Assembly (NCBI RefSeq): GCF_021650975.2
Contig: NZ_CP091285.1
Coordinates: 3,224,001 to 3,288,000 of the forward strand
Direction of reading: 5' to 3'
Origin: Flavobacterium jumunjinense
Lineage (GTDB): Bacteria; Bacteroidota; Bacteroidia; Flavobacteriales; Flavobacteriaceae
DNA: 64,000 bases
In this document: piece by piece, positions 15,525 to 23,694 of the stretch
How the letters are laid out: each line of letters begins with the position of its first letter
Numbering within the stretch: the stretch's first letter is position 1
Position numbers and translations under genes: made by a program
The notes under the pieces: generated by a model
Seen by the model: the letters and a program-made list of their open reading frames with translations, nothing else
Database searches by the model: none
What the model was told of the DNA's origin: nothing

Positions 15525-16646
15525 ATGAAAAAGAACGACTATAAAACAGGGTTTCAGTTTACCAAATACGAAGCTCCTTTTCAAACCCCCTTCGAAAAAT
15601 TATTCCCGATTTTTAAGGAATTAATCACACACACATCGGGCGATTTTGATGAAGCTATTGATTGGTTACGTCAGTTAGATGTAGAGTACCAATTAACCAC
15701 ACCTGACTATACCATTGATGATTTTGTAGAAGATTTGAAGAAAAAAGGCTACATCAAAGATGAGGTAAAGCCAGACGGTTCAGGAGGAATGGCAATTACA
15801 GCAAAAACTGAACGAGCCATTCGTCAGCACGCTTTAGAACAAATATTTGGCAATTTAAACAAAGCAGGTTCAGGAAATCATAAAACTAAACAATCAGGAA
15901 AAGGAGACGAGCAGACGGGCGATTTGAGAGCCTTTCAGTTCGGAGATACTGTAGAACAAATTTCGTTAACCGAAAGTCTAAAAAATGCTCAAATTAATAA
16001 TGGAGTAGGTGAGTTTATCCTTACTGAGAATGATTTAGTAGTAGAAGACAATCATCACAAATCACAAATGAGTACCGTACTGATGATTGATATTTCGCAC
16101 AGTATGATTTTGTATGGTGAAGACCGAATTACTCCAGCCAAAAAAGTAGCCATGGCATTAGCCGAACTCATCACCACGCGCTATCCAAAAGATACTCTAG
16201 ATATTTTAGTATTTGGTAATGATGCTTGGACTATTAAAATTAAAGATTTACCCTATCTACAAGTCGGACCTTATCATACAAACACTGTTGCAGGATTGCA
16301 ATTGGCAATGGATATTCTACGAAGAAAAAGAAATACCAACAAGCAAATCTTTATGATAACGGACGGAAAACCAAGTTGCGTGCGCGAGAAAAATGGAGAA
16401 TATTACATGAACAGTAACGGTTTAGACCAATATATTGTAGATAAATGCTATAACCAAGCAGCACAAGCTAGAAAATTACACATTCCAATTACGACTTTCA
16501 TGATTGCAAAAGATCCTTATTTGCAACAATTTGTCAATTATTTTACCGAAGCCAATCAAGGGAAAGCATTTTACACTGGTTTAAAAGGTCTTGGTGAAAT
16601 GATTTTTGAAGATTATGAGAGTAATAGGAAGAAGAAGATTAGATAA
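15525..16646 (+). CDS. VWA-domain protein, partner of the MoxR-type ATPase
   Basis: A 373-residue cytoplasmic protein. The N-terminal ~170 residues are helical and charged. A von Willebrand factor A domain starts near residue 185 (VLMIDISHSM, the metal-binding DxSxS site) and continues with the conserved Thr/Asp region (VFGNDAWTI; TNTVAGLQLAMDIL; MITDGKPSC). This resembles the ChlD/CoxE half of MoxR-VWA chaperone-like pairs, which remodel other proteins or insert metals. The ATPase partner follows after one intervening gene. The client is unknown. Confidence 0.82.
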   Translation: MKKNDYKTGFQFTKYEAPFQTPFEKLFPIFKELITHTSGDFDEAIDWLRQLDVEYQLTTPDYTIDDFVEDLKKKGYIKDEVKPDGSGGMAITAKTERAIRQHALEQIFGNLNKAGSGNHKTKQSGKGDEQTGDLRAFQFGDTVEQISLTESLKNAQINNGVGEFILTENDLVVEDNHHKSQMSTVLMIDISHSMILYGEDRITPAKKVAMALAELITTRYPKDTLDILVFGNDAWTIKIKDLPYLQVGPYHTNTVAGLQLAMDILRRKRNTNKQIFMITDGKPSCVREKNGEYYMNSNGLDQYIVDKCYNQAAQARKLHIPITTFMIAKDPYLQQFVNYFTEANQGKAFYTGLKGLGEMIFEDYESNRKKKIR

Positions 16647-16724
16647 TTTTCAGTTTCCAGTTTGTCTCGAAAATTCGGGAGAGTCAAAACCCTTTTTTTT
16701 AATTCAATATTTATTAGATATTAA

Positions 16725-17222
16725 ATGAAGCAAATAATTCTTGTTTTTACAATTTTAATTTCCAATTGGACTTTTAGTCAAAATGATTCTATTTCATTAG
16801 TAAACCAAATTTATGCTAGGGAGTTTGAGTTATCAAAACCATTAGATTTACCAAATTATGATTCCTTCAAAGATTTAAAAATTAATTCAATATTTAATTC
16901 ATTGATGTTTATTGAGTATGTCAACAGGTTTAAAAGCAATAATGAATTTGCAAACTTAAAATTACAAGTATTTGATAGATTGAAAGAAATGTCCTTACTA
17001 TTATCAGAAGAAGGAATATTTGTCCACCTAACAAACGGTTTGGATTGTTCTTATAATTCTGAGGAAAGGAATGAAAAGTTCAATGATACTAAAGAACTAT
17101 ATGTTTGCGTTGGTGATTGTATCATAACTTCGGGCGAAAGAGAAGGAATGGAAGTATTCAATAAATCCACAAGAGAAATCCAAAATAAATTAGCATATCA
17201 AAGAACAAAAAAAGAAAAATAA
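16725..17222 (+). CDS. Unknown secreted protein between the VWA and ATPase genes
   Basis: A 165-residue protein with a signal peptide (MKQIILVFTILISNWTFSQ) and two Cys pairs in the second half (GLDCSYNS, CVGDCIITSGE). No family is recognisable. It lies between two genes whose products work as a pair in other bacteria, preceded by about 80 bases of unrelated sequence, so it was probably inserted into the operon. Its periplasmic location contrasts with its cytoplasmic neighbours, so a shared function is doubtful. Confidence 0.65.
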   Translation: MKQIILVFTILISNWTFSQNDSISLVNQIYAREFELSKPLDLPNYDSFKDLKINSIFNSLMFIEYVNRFKSNNEFANLKLQVFDRLKEMSLLLSEEGIFVHLTNGLDCSYNSEERNEKFNDTKELYVCVGDCIITSGEREGMEVFNKSTREIQNKLAYQRTKKEK

Positions 17223-17240
17223 TACAATATAAAATTACAT

Positions 17241-18698
17241 ATGAAAAACATAAAAACATTAGGTGAATTAAAAAAATCAGGATACCAACCTAAAAACATA
17301 AAAGACGAATTACGAATTAATCTACGCAACAAAATAAAAGCAGGAGAAACTACTTTTGATGGTGTTCATGGTTTTGAAAACACCGTAATTCCAGAATTAG
17401 AAAGAGCCATTTTATCGCGTCACAATATCAATTTATTAGGACTTCGAGGTCAAGCCAAAACCAGATTAGCGCGTAAAATGATTGAATTATTAGACGAATA
17501 CATTCCAGTTGTACAAGGATCAGAAATAAATGATGATCCTTTAGATCCTATTTCTCGTTTTGCAAAAGAATTAATTGCAGAAAAAGGAGACGAAACTCCA
17601 ATAACTTGGTTACACCGTAGCGAACGTTTCTATGAGAAATTAGCGACTCCAGATGTAACTGTTGCCGATTTAATTGGTGATGTAGATCCTATTAAAGCAG
17701 CCAATTTAAAACTAAATTATGCAGATGAAAGAGTAATTCACTTTGGAATGATTCCGCGTGCAAATCGATGTATTTTTGTCATTAATGAATTACCCGATTT
17801 ACAAGCCCGTATTCAGGTAGCTTTGTTTAATATTCTACAAGAAGGAGATATTCAAATTAGAGGATTCAAATTGCGTTTACCCATAGATGTTCAATTTATT
17901 TTTACAGCAAATCCTGAAGATTATACCAATAGAGGAAGTATCGTTACACCTTTAAAAGATAGAATTGGTTCCCAAATATTAACCCATTACCCAGAAACCA
18001 TTCAAATTGCAAGAACCATTACAGAACAAGAAGCTAAGTTTGACAAAGACCAACAAGAAACAGTTTATGTGCCTAGTCTAGCGAAAGATCTATTAGAGCA
18101 AATTGTTTTTGAAGCTAGAGAAAGCGAATACGTTGATGTGAAAAGTGGTGTTTCTGCTCGTTTGAGTATTACTGCTTATGAAAACTTAATTTCAGCAGCA
18201 GAAAGAAGAGCTTTATTGGCAGGTGAAGACAAAACAACAGTAAGATTATCCGACTTTATGGGTATTATTCCAGCCATTACTGGAAAAGTAGAATTGGTTT
18301 ATGAAGGCGAACAAGAAGGTGCAGCAACGGTGGCACAATATTTAATAGGAGATGCAATTAAGACATTATTTCCAAACTACTTCCCAAAGATTGAAAAATT
18401 AGAACGTGAAAATGAAAAAACAGCTTATACAGAACTGTTAGAATGGTTCTTCGCAGAAAGTGGTTTTGAATTAACCGATGATGCAACAAACGAAACGTAT
18501 CAGAAAATATTAGATGAGGTGCTACCTTTAGAAAGTATCCTACAAAAATACCAACCTGAATTTGCAAAAGAAGATAAAAACTTCTTAAAAGAATTCCTGT
18601 TATGGGGATTAGTAGAACATGAAAAATTATCTAAAAACCGATTCAAAAAAGGCTATCAATACAAAGATCTATACAGCAATTTTTTGAGTAAATTGTAA
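17241..18698 (+). CDS. MoxR/magnesium-chelatase-like AAA+ ATPase
   Basis: A 485-residue AAA+ protein of the MoxR/ChlI type. The P-loop is LLGLRGQAKTRLARKM (about residues 64-79), in which the usual GKT is AKT, a form I know in this subfamily. Walker B and the sensor region are seen in RCIFVINELPDLQARIQVALFN, and the lid sequence in FIFTANPEDYTNRGSIVTPLKDR (sensor 1 Asn). A long C-terminal helical part follows. With the VWA protein upstream it should form an ATP-driven remodelling complex. A strong terminator lies 25 bases after the stop codon. Confidence 0.85.
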   Translation: MKNIKTLGELKKSGYQPKNIKDELRINLRNKIKAGETTFDGVHGFENTVIPELERAILSRHNINLLGLRGQAKTRLARKMIELLDEYIPVVQGSEINDDPLDPISRFAKELIAEKGDETPITWLHRSERFYEKLATPDVTVADLIGDVDPIKAANLKLNYADERVIHFGMIPRANRCIFVINELPDLQARIQVALFNILQEGDIQIRGFKLRLPIDVQFIFTANPEDYTNRGSIVTPLKDRIGSQILTHYPETIQIARTITEQEAKFDKDQQETVYVPSLAKDLLEQIVFEARESEYVDVKSGVSARLSITAYENLISAAERRALLAGEDKTTVRLSDFMGIIPAITGKVELVYEGEQEGAATVAQYLIGDAIKTLFPNYFPKIEKLERENEKTAYTELLEWFFAESGFELTDDATNETYQKILDEVLPLESILQKYQPEFAKEDKNFLKEFLLWGLVEHEKLSKNRFKKGYQYKDLYSNFLSKL

Positions 18699-18722
18699 TT
18701 TTTTAATACGATAATTATAACA

Positions 18723-18754
18723 TAAAGGGTAGCAATAACGCTACCCTTTATTAT
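18723..18754. terminator. Bidirectional terminator
   Basis: TAAAGGGTAGC-aataac-GCTACCCTTTA, an 11-bp stem followed by TTATTTT. It separates the convergent ATPase gene and the pore-former-like lipoprotein gene. Confidence 0.85.
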
Positions 18755-18768
18755 TTTAATTTGTACTA

Positions 18769-19695
18769 TTAATTTAATCGATAGGCAGCTACTCTAATTT
18801 CGTGTGCATATTTTTCAACGATATTAACCGTATACTTTTGACTTCCATTTTGAAAATCCCAAAAATAAGAAGAAGCTGGTATAGCCCAAAAATAATGACC
18901 ATTTACTCTTTTACCATAATCTGCACCAACATAACCTCTAAACTTTACAGGCACTGTCCATAAACTATTAATAGGTCTCCATCTCTCTTCTAAAACAAAG
19001 CGTACTCTTTTACCTGGATCAACATCAATATGCGGTGTTCTATAATTTTCTGTAAACGTTGTACTCTTTGAACCACCACCACCAGCAGTTGCAGACAAAC
19101 TTACTTCTACACTTCCTTCAGTTACAAAAGGAATACCAATTTTCCCACCAATTTTTAACCCAGTTGTAACTGATACATTCCAATTCGAAGTATTAGTGGT
19201 TGCTCTATTGTATAAAACAAACCCACCAAGGTCTTTCGTAGCATTAGAATAATTTTCTTCAACCCTAGCAGAATAACCGCTTACAGGTCTCCAGCTTACA
19301 TATGGTCCAGCAGCAGTTGAAGAGCCAGAACCTTCAAACCTACGTTCTGTAACCCAATTTTGTCCAGAATTAGGATTGGTACCACTTCCTAATTTCACAT
19401 CGTTTACACTAACATTTCTAGGAACATCATTAATGCTAATACGATCGTTAAACCTTGTTTTAGCAAAGTTTTCATTAAGAAATTGACCTAAATTTCCTAA
19501 ATCGGTTCGAGTGACTTTTGTCCAACCAGTTTCTGTGCTTTTAGAAGCAGTCGCAGTTATTGTAGGCCTTTTTGAAACATAAGTTTCACTTGTTGCAGAA
19601 GGACTAGTTTGTACATTTTCTAAATCCTCATTTTTTTCACAACCTATCATAACGATAGTAGTAACTCCTAAGAGTAATAATTTAATTTTTTTCAT
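18769..19695 (-). CDS. Lipoprotein resembling ETX/MTX2 (aerolysin-type) pore formers
   Basis: A 308-residue lipoprotein: signal MKKIKLLLLGVTTIVMIGC with lipobox. From about residue 165 it reads NWNVSVTTGLKIGGKIGIPF, VTEGSVEVSLSATAGGGGSK, STTFTENYRTPHIDVDPGKR, VRFVLEERWRP. This is an alternating Ser/Thr/Val strand pair with a Gly-rich turn, closely like the insertion and swivel region of ETX/MTX2-family beta-pore-forming toxins (…vsasas…g.s.s.t…t….t..vpp.kkv). The N-terminal ~150 residues would be the receptor-binding part. Being lipid-anchored is unusual for a toxin. It stands as a single gene. The family assignment rests on pattern and not on a database match. Confidence 0.5.
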   Translation of the reverse strand: MKKIKLLLLGVTTIVMIGCEKNEDLENVQTSPSATSETYVSKRPTITATASKSTETGWTKVTRTDLGNLGQFLNENFAKTRFNDRISINDVPRNVSVNDVKLGSGTNPNSGQNWVTERRFEGSGSSTAAGPYVSWRPVSGYSARVEENYSNATKDLGGFVLYNRATTNTSNWNVSVTTGLKIGGKIGIPFVTEGSVEVSLSATAGGGGSKSTTFTENYRTPHIDVDPGKRVRFVLEERWRPINSLWTVPVKFRGYVGADYGKRVNGHYFWAIPASSYFWDFQNGSQKYTVNIVEKYAHEIRVAAYRLN

Positions 19696-20042
19696 AATTT
19701 GTTTGTAATTATTTGTTTTTAAAAGCTTTAAATTAATAATAAAAGGAGATTAAATAGATGGTTGTTGATATTCAATGAAAAAAGTATAGTTTTACTGTAA
19801 TCAACTTAAAATCAAGTTTAAAATTTAGTACACTTCGGTTAAAAATGACTATCAATACAGCCATTTTTTGAGTAAATTGTGGCAGATTCATTTTCTGAAT
19901 ATTTTCAATTACTACAACCTATGTCAAAGTTCTAAAATTTGACATAGGTTATTTCTTTTAAAAAACGTAACGAATTAACTTAGAGATAAGTAAATTTATT
20001 AAGTTTGAGAATATAATTAAGTTGTGATTTTTTTAATATTTT
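19696..20042. other. Intergenic region left of the RAYT gene
   Basis: No gene is seen. The region holds the divergent 5' ends of the lipoprotein and RAYT genes, a displaced copy of the ATPase gene's last codons (TTTTTTGAGTAAATTGT at 19864-19880, matching 18682-18698) and a palindrome at 19916-19950. Confidence 0.5.
19916..19950. repeat. RAYT-type palindrome, left flank
   Basis: AACCTATGTCAAA and its complement with a 9-base loop (13-bp stem). It has the same core (TGTCAAAgtt) as the palindrome on the other side of the RAYT gene at 20043-20591. The arms differ by compensating changes (CTATG/CATAG here, CTCTG/CAGAG there). Confidence 0.8.
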
Positions 20043-20591
20043 ATGAATATAACTAACGAGCCATTAGAACCTCATTCATTTTATCATATTTACAATAGAG
20101 GGATAAACAGTGTGAATATATTTAACGAGGAAAAGAATTATCACTTTTTTCTAGAAAAATTTTCTAAATACTTAGATAATGTGTGTGATGTATATGCCTA
20201 TTGTTTAATGCCAAATCACTTTCATTTTTTGATAAGAATTAAAGCAGAAGATGAAATTACAAAGAAAGAAAATTTTACCTCTATTTTGAAAAATGAGTTT
20301 GGACTACATTCATCTTCAAACTATGTGAGTAAACAAATAGGGAAATGTATTAGTAGTTATACACAAGCTTTTAATAAATATGATAATAGACATGGACCTT
20401 TACTAGAGTCACCTTTTAAGAGGAAAAAGATAGTTTCTGAAGAATATCTAAAAAGACTAATTATTTATATACATCATAATCCAAAAGATCTAAATACAGA
20501 TTTTACAAACTATAAATTTTCTTCATACAAAGCAATGGTTTCTAAATCAAAAACAAAATTGCAAAGAGATGAAATAATGACACTTTTTTAA
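20043..20591 (+). CDS. REP-associated tyrosine transposase (RAYT), third type
   Basis: A 182-residue Y1/IS200-like protein. The start PHSFYHIYNRGINSVNIFNE and the metal-binding MPNHFHFLIRI (about residues 55-65) are typical. LESPFKRKKI and the helix EEYLKRLIIYIHHNPKD hold the likely catalytic Tyr and the conserved NP. Such single-copy transposases act on hairpin palindromes elsewhere in the genome. Palindromes of matching core sequence flank it on both sides. It is a different subgroup from the two at 38017 and 41601: no inserted palindromes inside, and a different C-terminal arrangement. Confidence 0.88.
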   Translation: MNITNEPLEPHSFYHIYNRGINSVNIFNEEKNYHFFLEKFSKYLDNVCDVYAYCLMPNHFHFLIRIKAEDEITKKENFTSILKNEFGLHSSSNYVSKQIGKCISSYTQAFNKYDNRHGPLLESPFKRKKIVSEEYLKRLIIYIHHNPKDLNTDFTNYKFSSYKAMVSKSKTKLQRDEIMTLF

Positions 20592-20672
20592 GGTTTAGAA
20601 AATTTTGTTTATTGCCATGAAATTAATTTAAAAGAAGAATTTACTTGTTTTTAAATTAAAGATAATCGCAGA

Positions 20673-20711
20673 TTTACCTCTGTCAAAGTTCCAAACTTTG
20701 ACAGAGGTAAA
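20673..20711. repeat. RAYT-type palindrome, right flank
   Basis: Perfect 18-bp arms TTTACCTCTGTCAAAGTT and complement around the 3-base loop CCA. A half copy without the left arm (AAAGTTCCAAACTTTGACAG, continuing AGG) follows at 20731-20756. This is the clearest candidate substrate of the adjacent RAYT. Confidence 0.88.
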
Positions 20712-20946
20712 TAGGTAAATAGTTAATTATAAAGTTCCAAACTTTGACAGAGGTTAATCATTGCTTTGTCTCCCTTGAAAAGTTATAAATAGCACAATTA
20801 ATTCGAATAAGTTGAAAAATCTAAATATTGAGTTAATTCTAGGCTAAAAAACTATAGTTTGAATAATACTATTTTTTTTTAATGTATTTTTACTTCTTAT
20901 TTTAGATTAAAAATAATAGTTAGCATAAAAATATACTATTATTGCT

Positions 20947-20954
20947 TAAATTTG
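20947..20954 (+). promoter_or_regulatory. Possible -7 element of the AprA-like methyltransferase gene
   Basis: TAAATTTG matches TAnnTTTG 20 bases before the ATG. The nearest -33-like TTAG (20920-20923) is 23 bases upstream, a little far, so the call is weak. Confidence 0.35.
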
Positions 20955-20973
20955 ATTACAAACAAACAATAAC

Positions 20974-22578
20974 ATGACAGAAAAGAAAGAATACCGTCAA
21001 AGAATATTCCAGCATCTTGACGGAATAGTAACAGCACCTTCTGCTTATATGCTATATAAAAAAGGTATAACAGCCTATATTTTAGAAAAAGAAGAAATTA
21101 CGCTGTCAGAATTAACAGAGAAATTTAAAGCCAACGAAGGATATTTAAATGTTTCCTTACGAACACTAGCTTCTCAAGGATTTTTAGAATACGATATTGA
21201 CACAACAACCGATACCATTACAGTAAAAGTAAATGAAAAAAGTAGTTATGCTTTTTCACTGTTTCCTTTATACGAAGATGTCGTTACTTTACTAAAAGAA
21301 ACCGAGCTATTCACCTCTGTTCGTATTGCTACAGATTCAATAACGCAATTAGATGTTATTTTCGATAAATGCAGAAATAATTTTGGTATTACCTTATCAG
21401 AAGACTTAGATAAAAAAGCCATTGAAGAACAAGTTCTACTTCATATTGAAGGGTATTTAGTGGCACCCATTATAGTAAGTCTTGGAATGTCGGGAATGTT
21501 TCATAAATACTTTATGGAAACCTCTTTCCGTCCAGAAGAGTTTCACAAACAACCCGAAGTTTTTAAATCGATTTTGAACTTCTTCACCTATTTAGGTTGG
21601 TTCAATGAAAAAAACGGAAATTATCAATTCACAGAAATAGGTTTGTTTTTTGCAAAAAGAGCTACAGCCTATGGTGTAACAGTGTCCTATTTGCCAATGT
21701 TTAAAAAACTAGAAACCTTATTGTTTGGTAACCCTAGTTTGTTAAGAGAAATTGCCCATAATGAAGACGAAATACACGTGAATAGAGAAATGAACGTTTG
21801 GGGAAGTGGTGGTGCACATGCTACCTATTTTAAAGTCATTGATGAAATTATTATAGAAGTATTTAACAAACCAATTCACGAGCAGCCTAAAGGTATTTTA
21901 GACATGGGTTGTGGAAACGGAGCTTTTTTACAACATATTTTTGAAGTAATTGAACGACAAACATTGCGTGGAAAAATGCTAGAAGAACATCCGTTATTCT
22001 TAGTTGGAGCCGATTATAACCAAGCCGCTTTGAAAGTAACTAGAGCCAATCTTATTAAAGCCGATATTTGGGCAAAAGTAATTTGGGGCGATATTGGAAG
22101 ACCCGATTTGTTAGCAAAAGATTTATTAGAGAATTACACTATCGATTTGAAAGACCTATTAAACGTGAGAACCTTTTTAGATCATAACCGTATTTGGGAA
22201 GAACCATTGATTAAAAAAGAAGATAGAGTAAGCATTTCAACGGGAGCTTTTGCACATAGAGGAGAACGCATTGCGAACAATGCGGTAGAAGATAATTTGT
22301 TGCAACACTTGAAAAAATGGTCGCCTTATGTTCAAAAATACGGATTGTTAATAATTGAATTACACACAGTTTCTTCAAAATTAACTGCTCAAAATATTGG
22401 TAAAACGGCCGCCACTGCCTATGATGCTACACATGGCTTTTCAGATCAGTTTATTGTTGAAATAGATGTGCTACACAATATCGCTGCAGAAGCAGGATTG
22501 TTTCCTGATCCAATGTATTTTAAAAAGTTTCCAAATACAGACTATGCTACAGTAAGTATCAATTTACTAAAAGGATAA
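20974..22578 (+). CDS. AprA-type class I methyltransferase
   Basis: A 534-residue two-part protein. Residues 1-310 contain two winged-helix-like segments (SELTEKFKANEGYLNVSLRT; FKSILNFFTYLGWFNEKNG). The SAM-binding domain starts at about 310 (GILDMGCGNGAFLQHIFEVI, motif I; LVGADYNQAALKVTRANL, motif II). Later YDATHGFSDQFIVEIDVLHN is characteristic of the family I know from AprA-related methyltransferases in polyketide starter-unit synthesis. No polyketide synthase or other biosynthetic gene is near, so the substrate is unknown. A long terminator hairpin follows. Confidence 0.75.
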   Translation: MTEKKEYRQRIFQHLDGIVTAPSAYMLYKKGITAYILEKEEITLSELTEKFKANEGYLNVSLRTLASQGFLEYDIDTTTDTITVKVNEKSSYAFSLFPLYEDVVTLLKETELFTSVRIATDSITQLDVIFDKCRNNFGITLSEDLDKKAIEEQVLLHIEGYLVAPIIVSLGMSGMFHKYFMETSFRPEEFHKQPEVFKSILNFFTYLGWFNEKNGNYQFTEIGLFFAKRATAYGVTVSYLPMFKKLETLLFGNPSLLREIAHNEDEIHVNREMNVWGSGGAHATYFKVIDEIIIEVFNKPIHEQPKGILDMGCGNGAFLQHIFEVIERQTLRGKMLEEHPLFLVGADYNQAALKVTRANLIKADIWAKVIWGDIGRPDLLAKDLLENYTIDLKDLLNVRTFLDHNRIWEEPLIKKEDRVSISTGAFAHRGERIANNAVEDNLLQHLKKWSPYVQKYGLLIIELHTVSSKLTAQNIGKTAATAYDATHGFSDQFIVEIDVLHNIAAEAGLFPDPMYFKKFPNTDYATVSINLLKG

Positions 22579-22621
22579 TTGAAAAAAATCTTGCGTAATT
22601 TGGGTTAAAAAATAGATTGCG

Positions 22622-22674
22622 GACACTAATTTCATAAATAGAATTGTAAAATTTATGGAATTAGTGTTCTTTTT
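22622..22674 (+). terminator. Terminator after the methyltransferase gene
   Basis: ACACTAATTtcATAAAT pairs with ATTTATggAATTAGTGT, followed by TCTTTTTAT. The stem is about 15 bp with an internal two-base mismatch. Confidence 0.7.
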
Positions 22675-22711
22675 ATAATGATTTAAATATTTTTGCCCAA
22701 ACTTTTAAAAA

Positions 22712-23083
22712 ATGAAATGCTATTGTAAATCAGAGTTAGAATTTGAAAACTGCTGTAAACCCTATATTTACACCTTAAAAAATCCAACAACACCAGAACA
22801 GTTAATGCGCTCTCGATATACAGCCTATGCATTGCAAGAAGCCGATTATTTAATACAAACCACACACATTTCACAACGACGACATTATAAAAAGAAAGAC
22901 GTTTTGGAATGGTCAAAAACAAATACTTGGTTAAAGTTAGAGGTTGTACAAGCTGAAGGTGCTATAGTAGAATTTAAAGCCTATTATATAGATGAAACAC
23001 TGCAAGCACAAGTGCATCATGAAAAATCTACTTTCAAACAAGAAAAAGGAATTTGGTATTATGTAGATGGTAAATTCTATTAA
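22712..23083 (+). CDS. YchJ-family protein with SEC-C motif
   Basis: A 123-residue protein of the YchJ (UPF0225) family. It has the zinc-binding SEC-C motif MKCYCKSELEFENCCKPYI, then PEQLMRSRYTAYALQEADYLIQT, which is the family's hallmark, and the end FKQEKGIWYYVDGKFY. The fold of the second part is NTF2-like. Cytoplasmic, function not established. It is short by normal family length because only one SEC-C motif is present. It is convergent with the LigT-like gene. Confidence 0.9.
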   Translation: MKCYCKSELEFENCCKPYIYTLKNPTTPEQLMRSRYTAYALQEADYLIQTTHISQRRHYKKKDVLEWSKTNTWLKLEVVQAEGAIVEFKAYYIDETLQAQVHHEKSTFKQEKGIWYYVDGKFY

Positions 23084-23132
23084 TACCATTTATTATTTGA
23101 ATTTACTGGTATAATAAACCTAGTTTGGCCCA

Positions 23133-23690
23133 TTAAAACAAAACACCTTGAACAGGTTTCAAATGAGAATTGCCTTCAAAAGGAAAATAATCAATGGCTT
23201 CAAACTGTTTTTTTGTAGTGTCTAGCTTTCGTAAAACCAATCCTTTAGCAATAAACGTCAAATGTATAGTTGTAAAAAGCTGATTAGCCATTTGTAGTTG
23301 TTCTTCCGATAATTTTCGACCAATAGAAAGGTGAGGAGCATTGCTTTTATAGCTGTTTTTCAAACCCAATTCGGTAGTCACTTCCTTCATAATAGTTTTC
23401 AACGATAGCGTAGAAGTAGCATCTGGAGCAATAAAAAAAGCACCATTAGGATAGGAATTAAAATTATTCAATACTACATCAACAGCATCAATTGTAGCAC
23501 AAATTCGCTTTAGTTTTCTCTTAATAATAACCAAGGGCTCTTCAGTAGTTTCAAACTCACAAATTGTAATATGTCCTAAAGAATTTTTACTGTGATACCA
23601 ACCAATTTTTTCAGCTAATACTGCCTTCATCGCCTTTATTTCGTTAAGTACTAATTCTGGTGGTTGAAACACAATAGAGTAGCGGTCCAT
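23133..23690 (-). CDS. 2'-5' RNA ligase/phosphoesterase-like (2H family) protein
   Basis: A 185-residue protein with two HxTx-type motifs of the 2H phosphoesterase superfamily: HITI (about residue 41) and HLSI (about residue 120). In the family these act on 2'-5' or cyclic phosphates of RNA or nucleotides. The N terminus YSIVFQPPELVLNEIKAMK is the usual start. The gene is 4 bases downstream of the SseB-like gene, suggesting one operon. Natural substrate unknown. Confidence 0.82.
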   Translation of the reverse strand: MDRYSIVFQPPELVLNEIKAMKAVLAEKIGWYHSKNSLGHITICEFETTEEPLVIIKRKLKRICATIDAVDVVLNNFNSYPNGAFFIAPDATSTLSLKTIMKEVTTELGLKNSYKSNAPHLSIGRKLSEEQLQMANQLFTTIHLTFIAKGLVLRKLDTTKKQFEAIDYFPFEGNSHLKPVQGVLF

Positions 23691-23694
23691 TCGG

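Larger units (their letters stand above)
20592..20973. other. Intergenic region right of the RAYT gene
   Basis: No gene is visible. It holds one perfect palindrome (20673-20711), one half copy (20731-20756) and a possible promoter of the methyltransferase gene (20947-20954). Confidence 0.5.
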
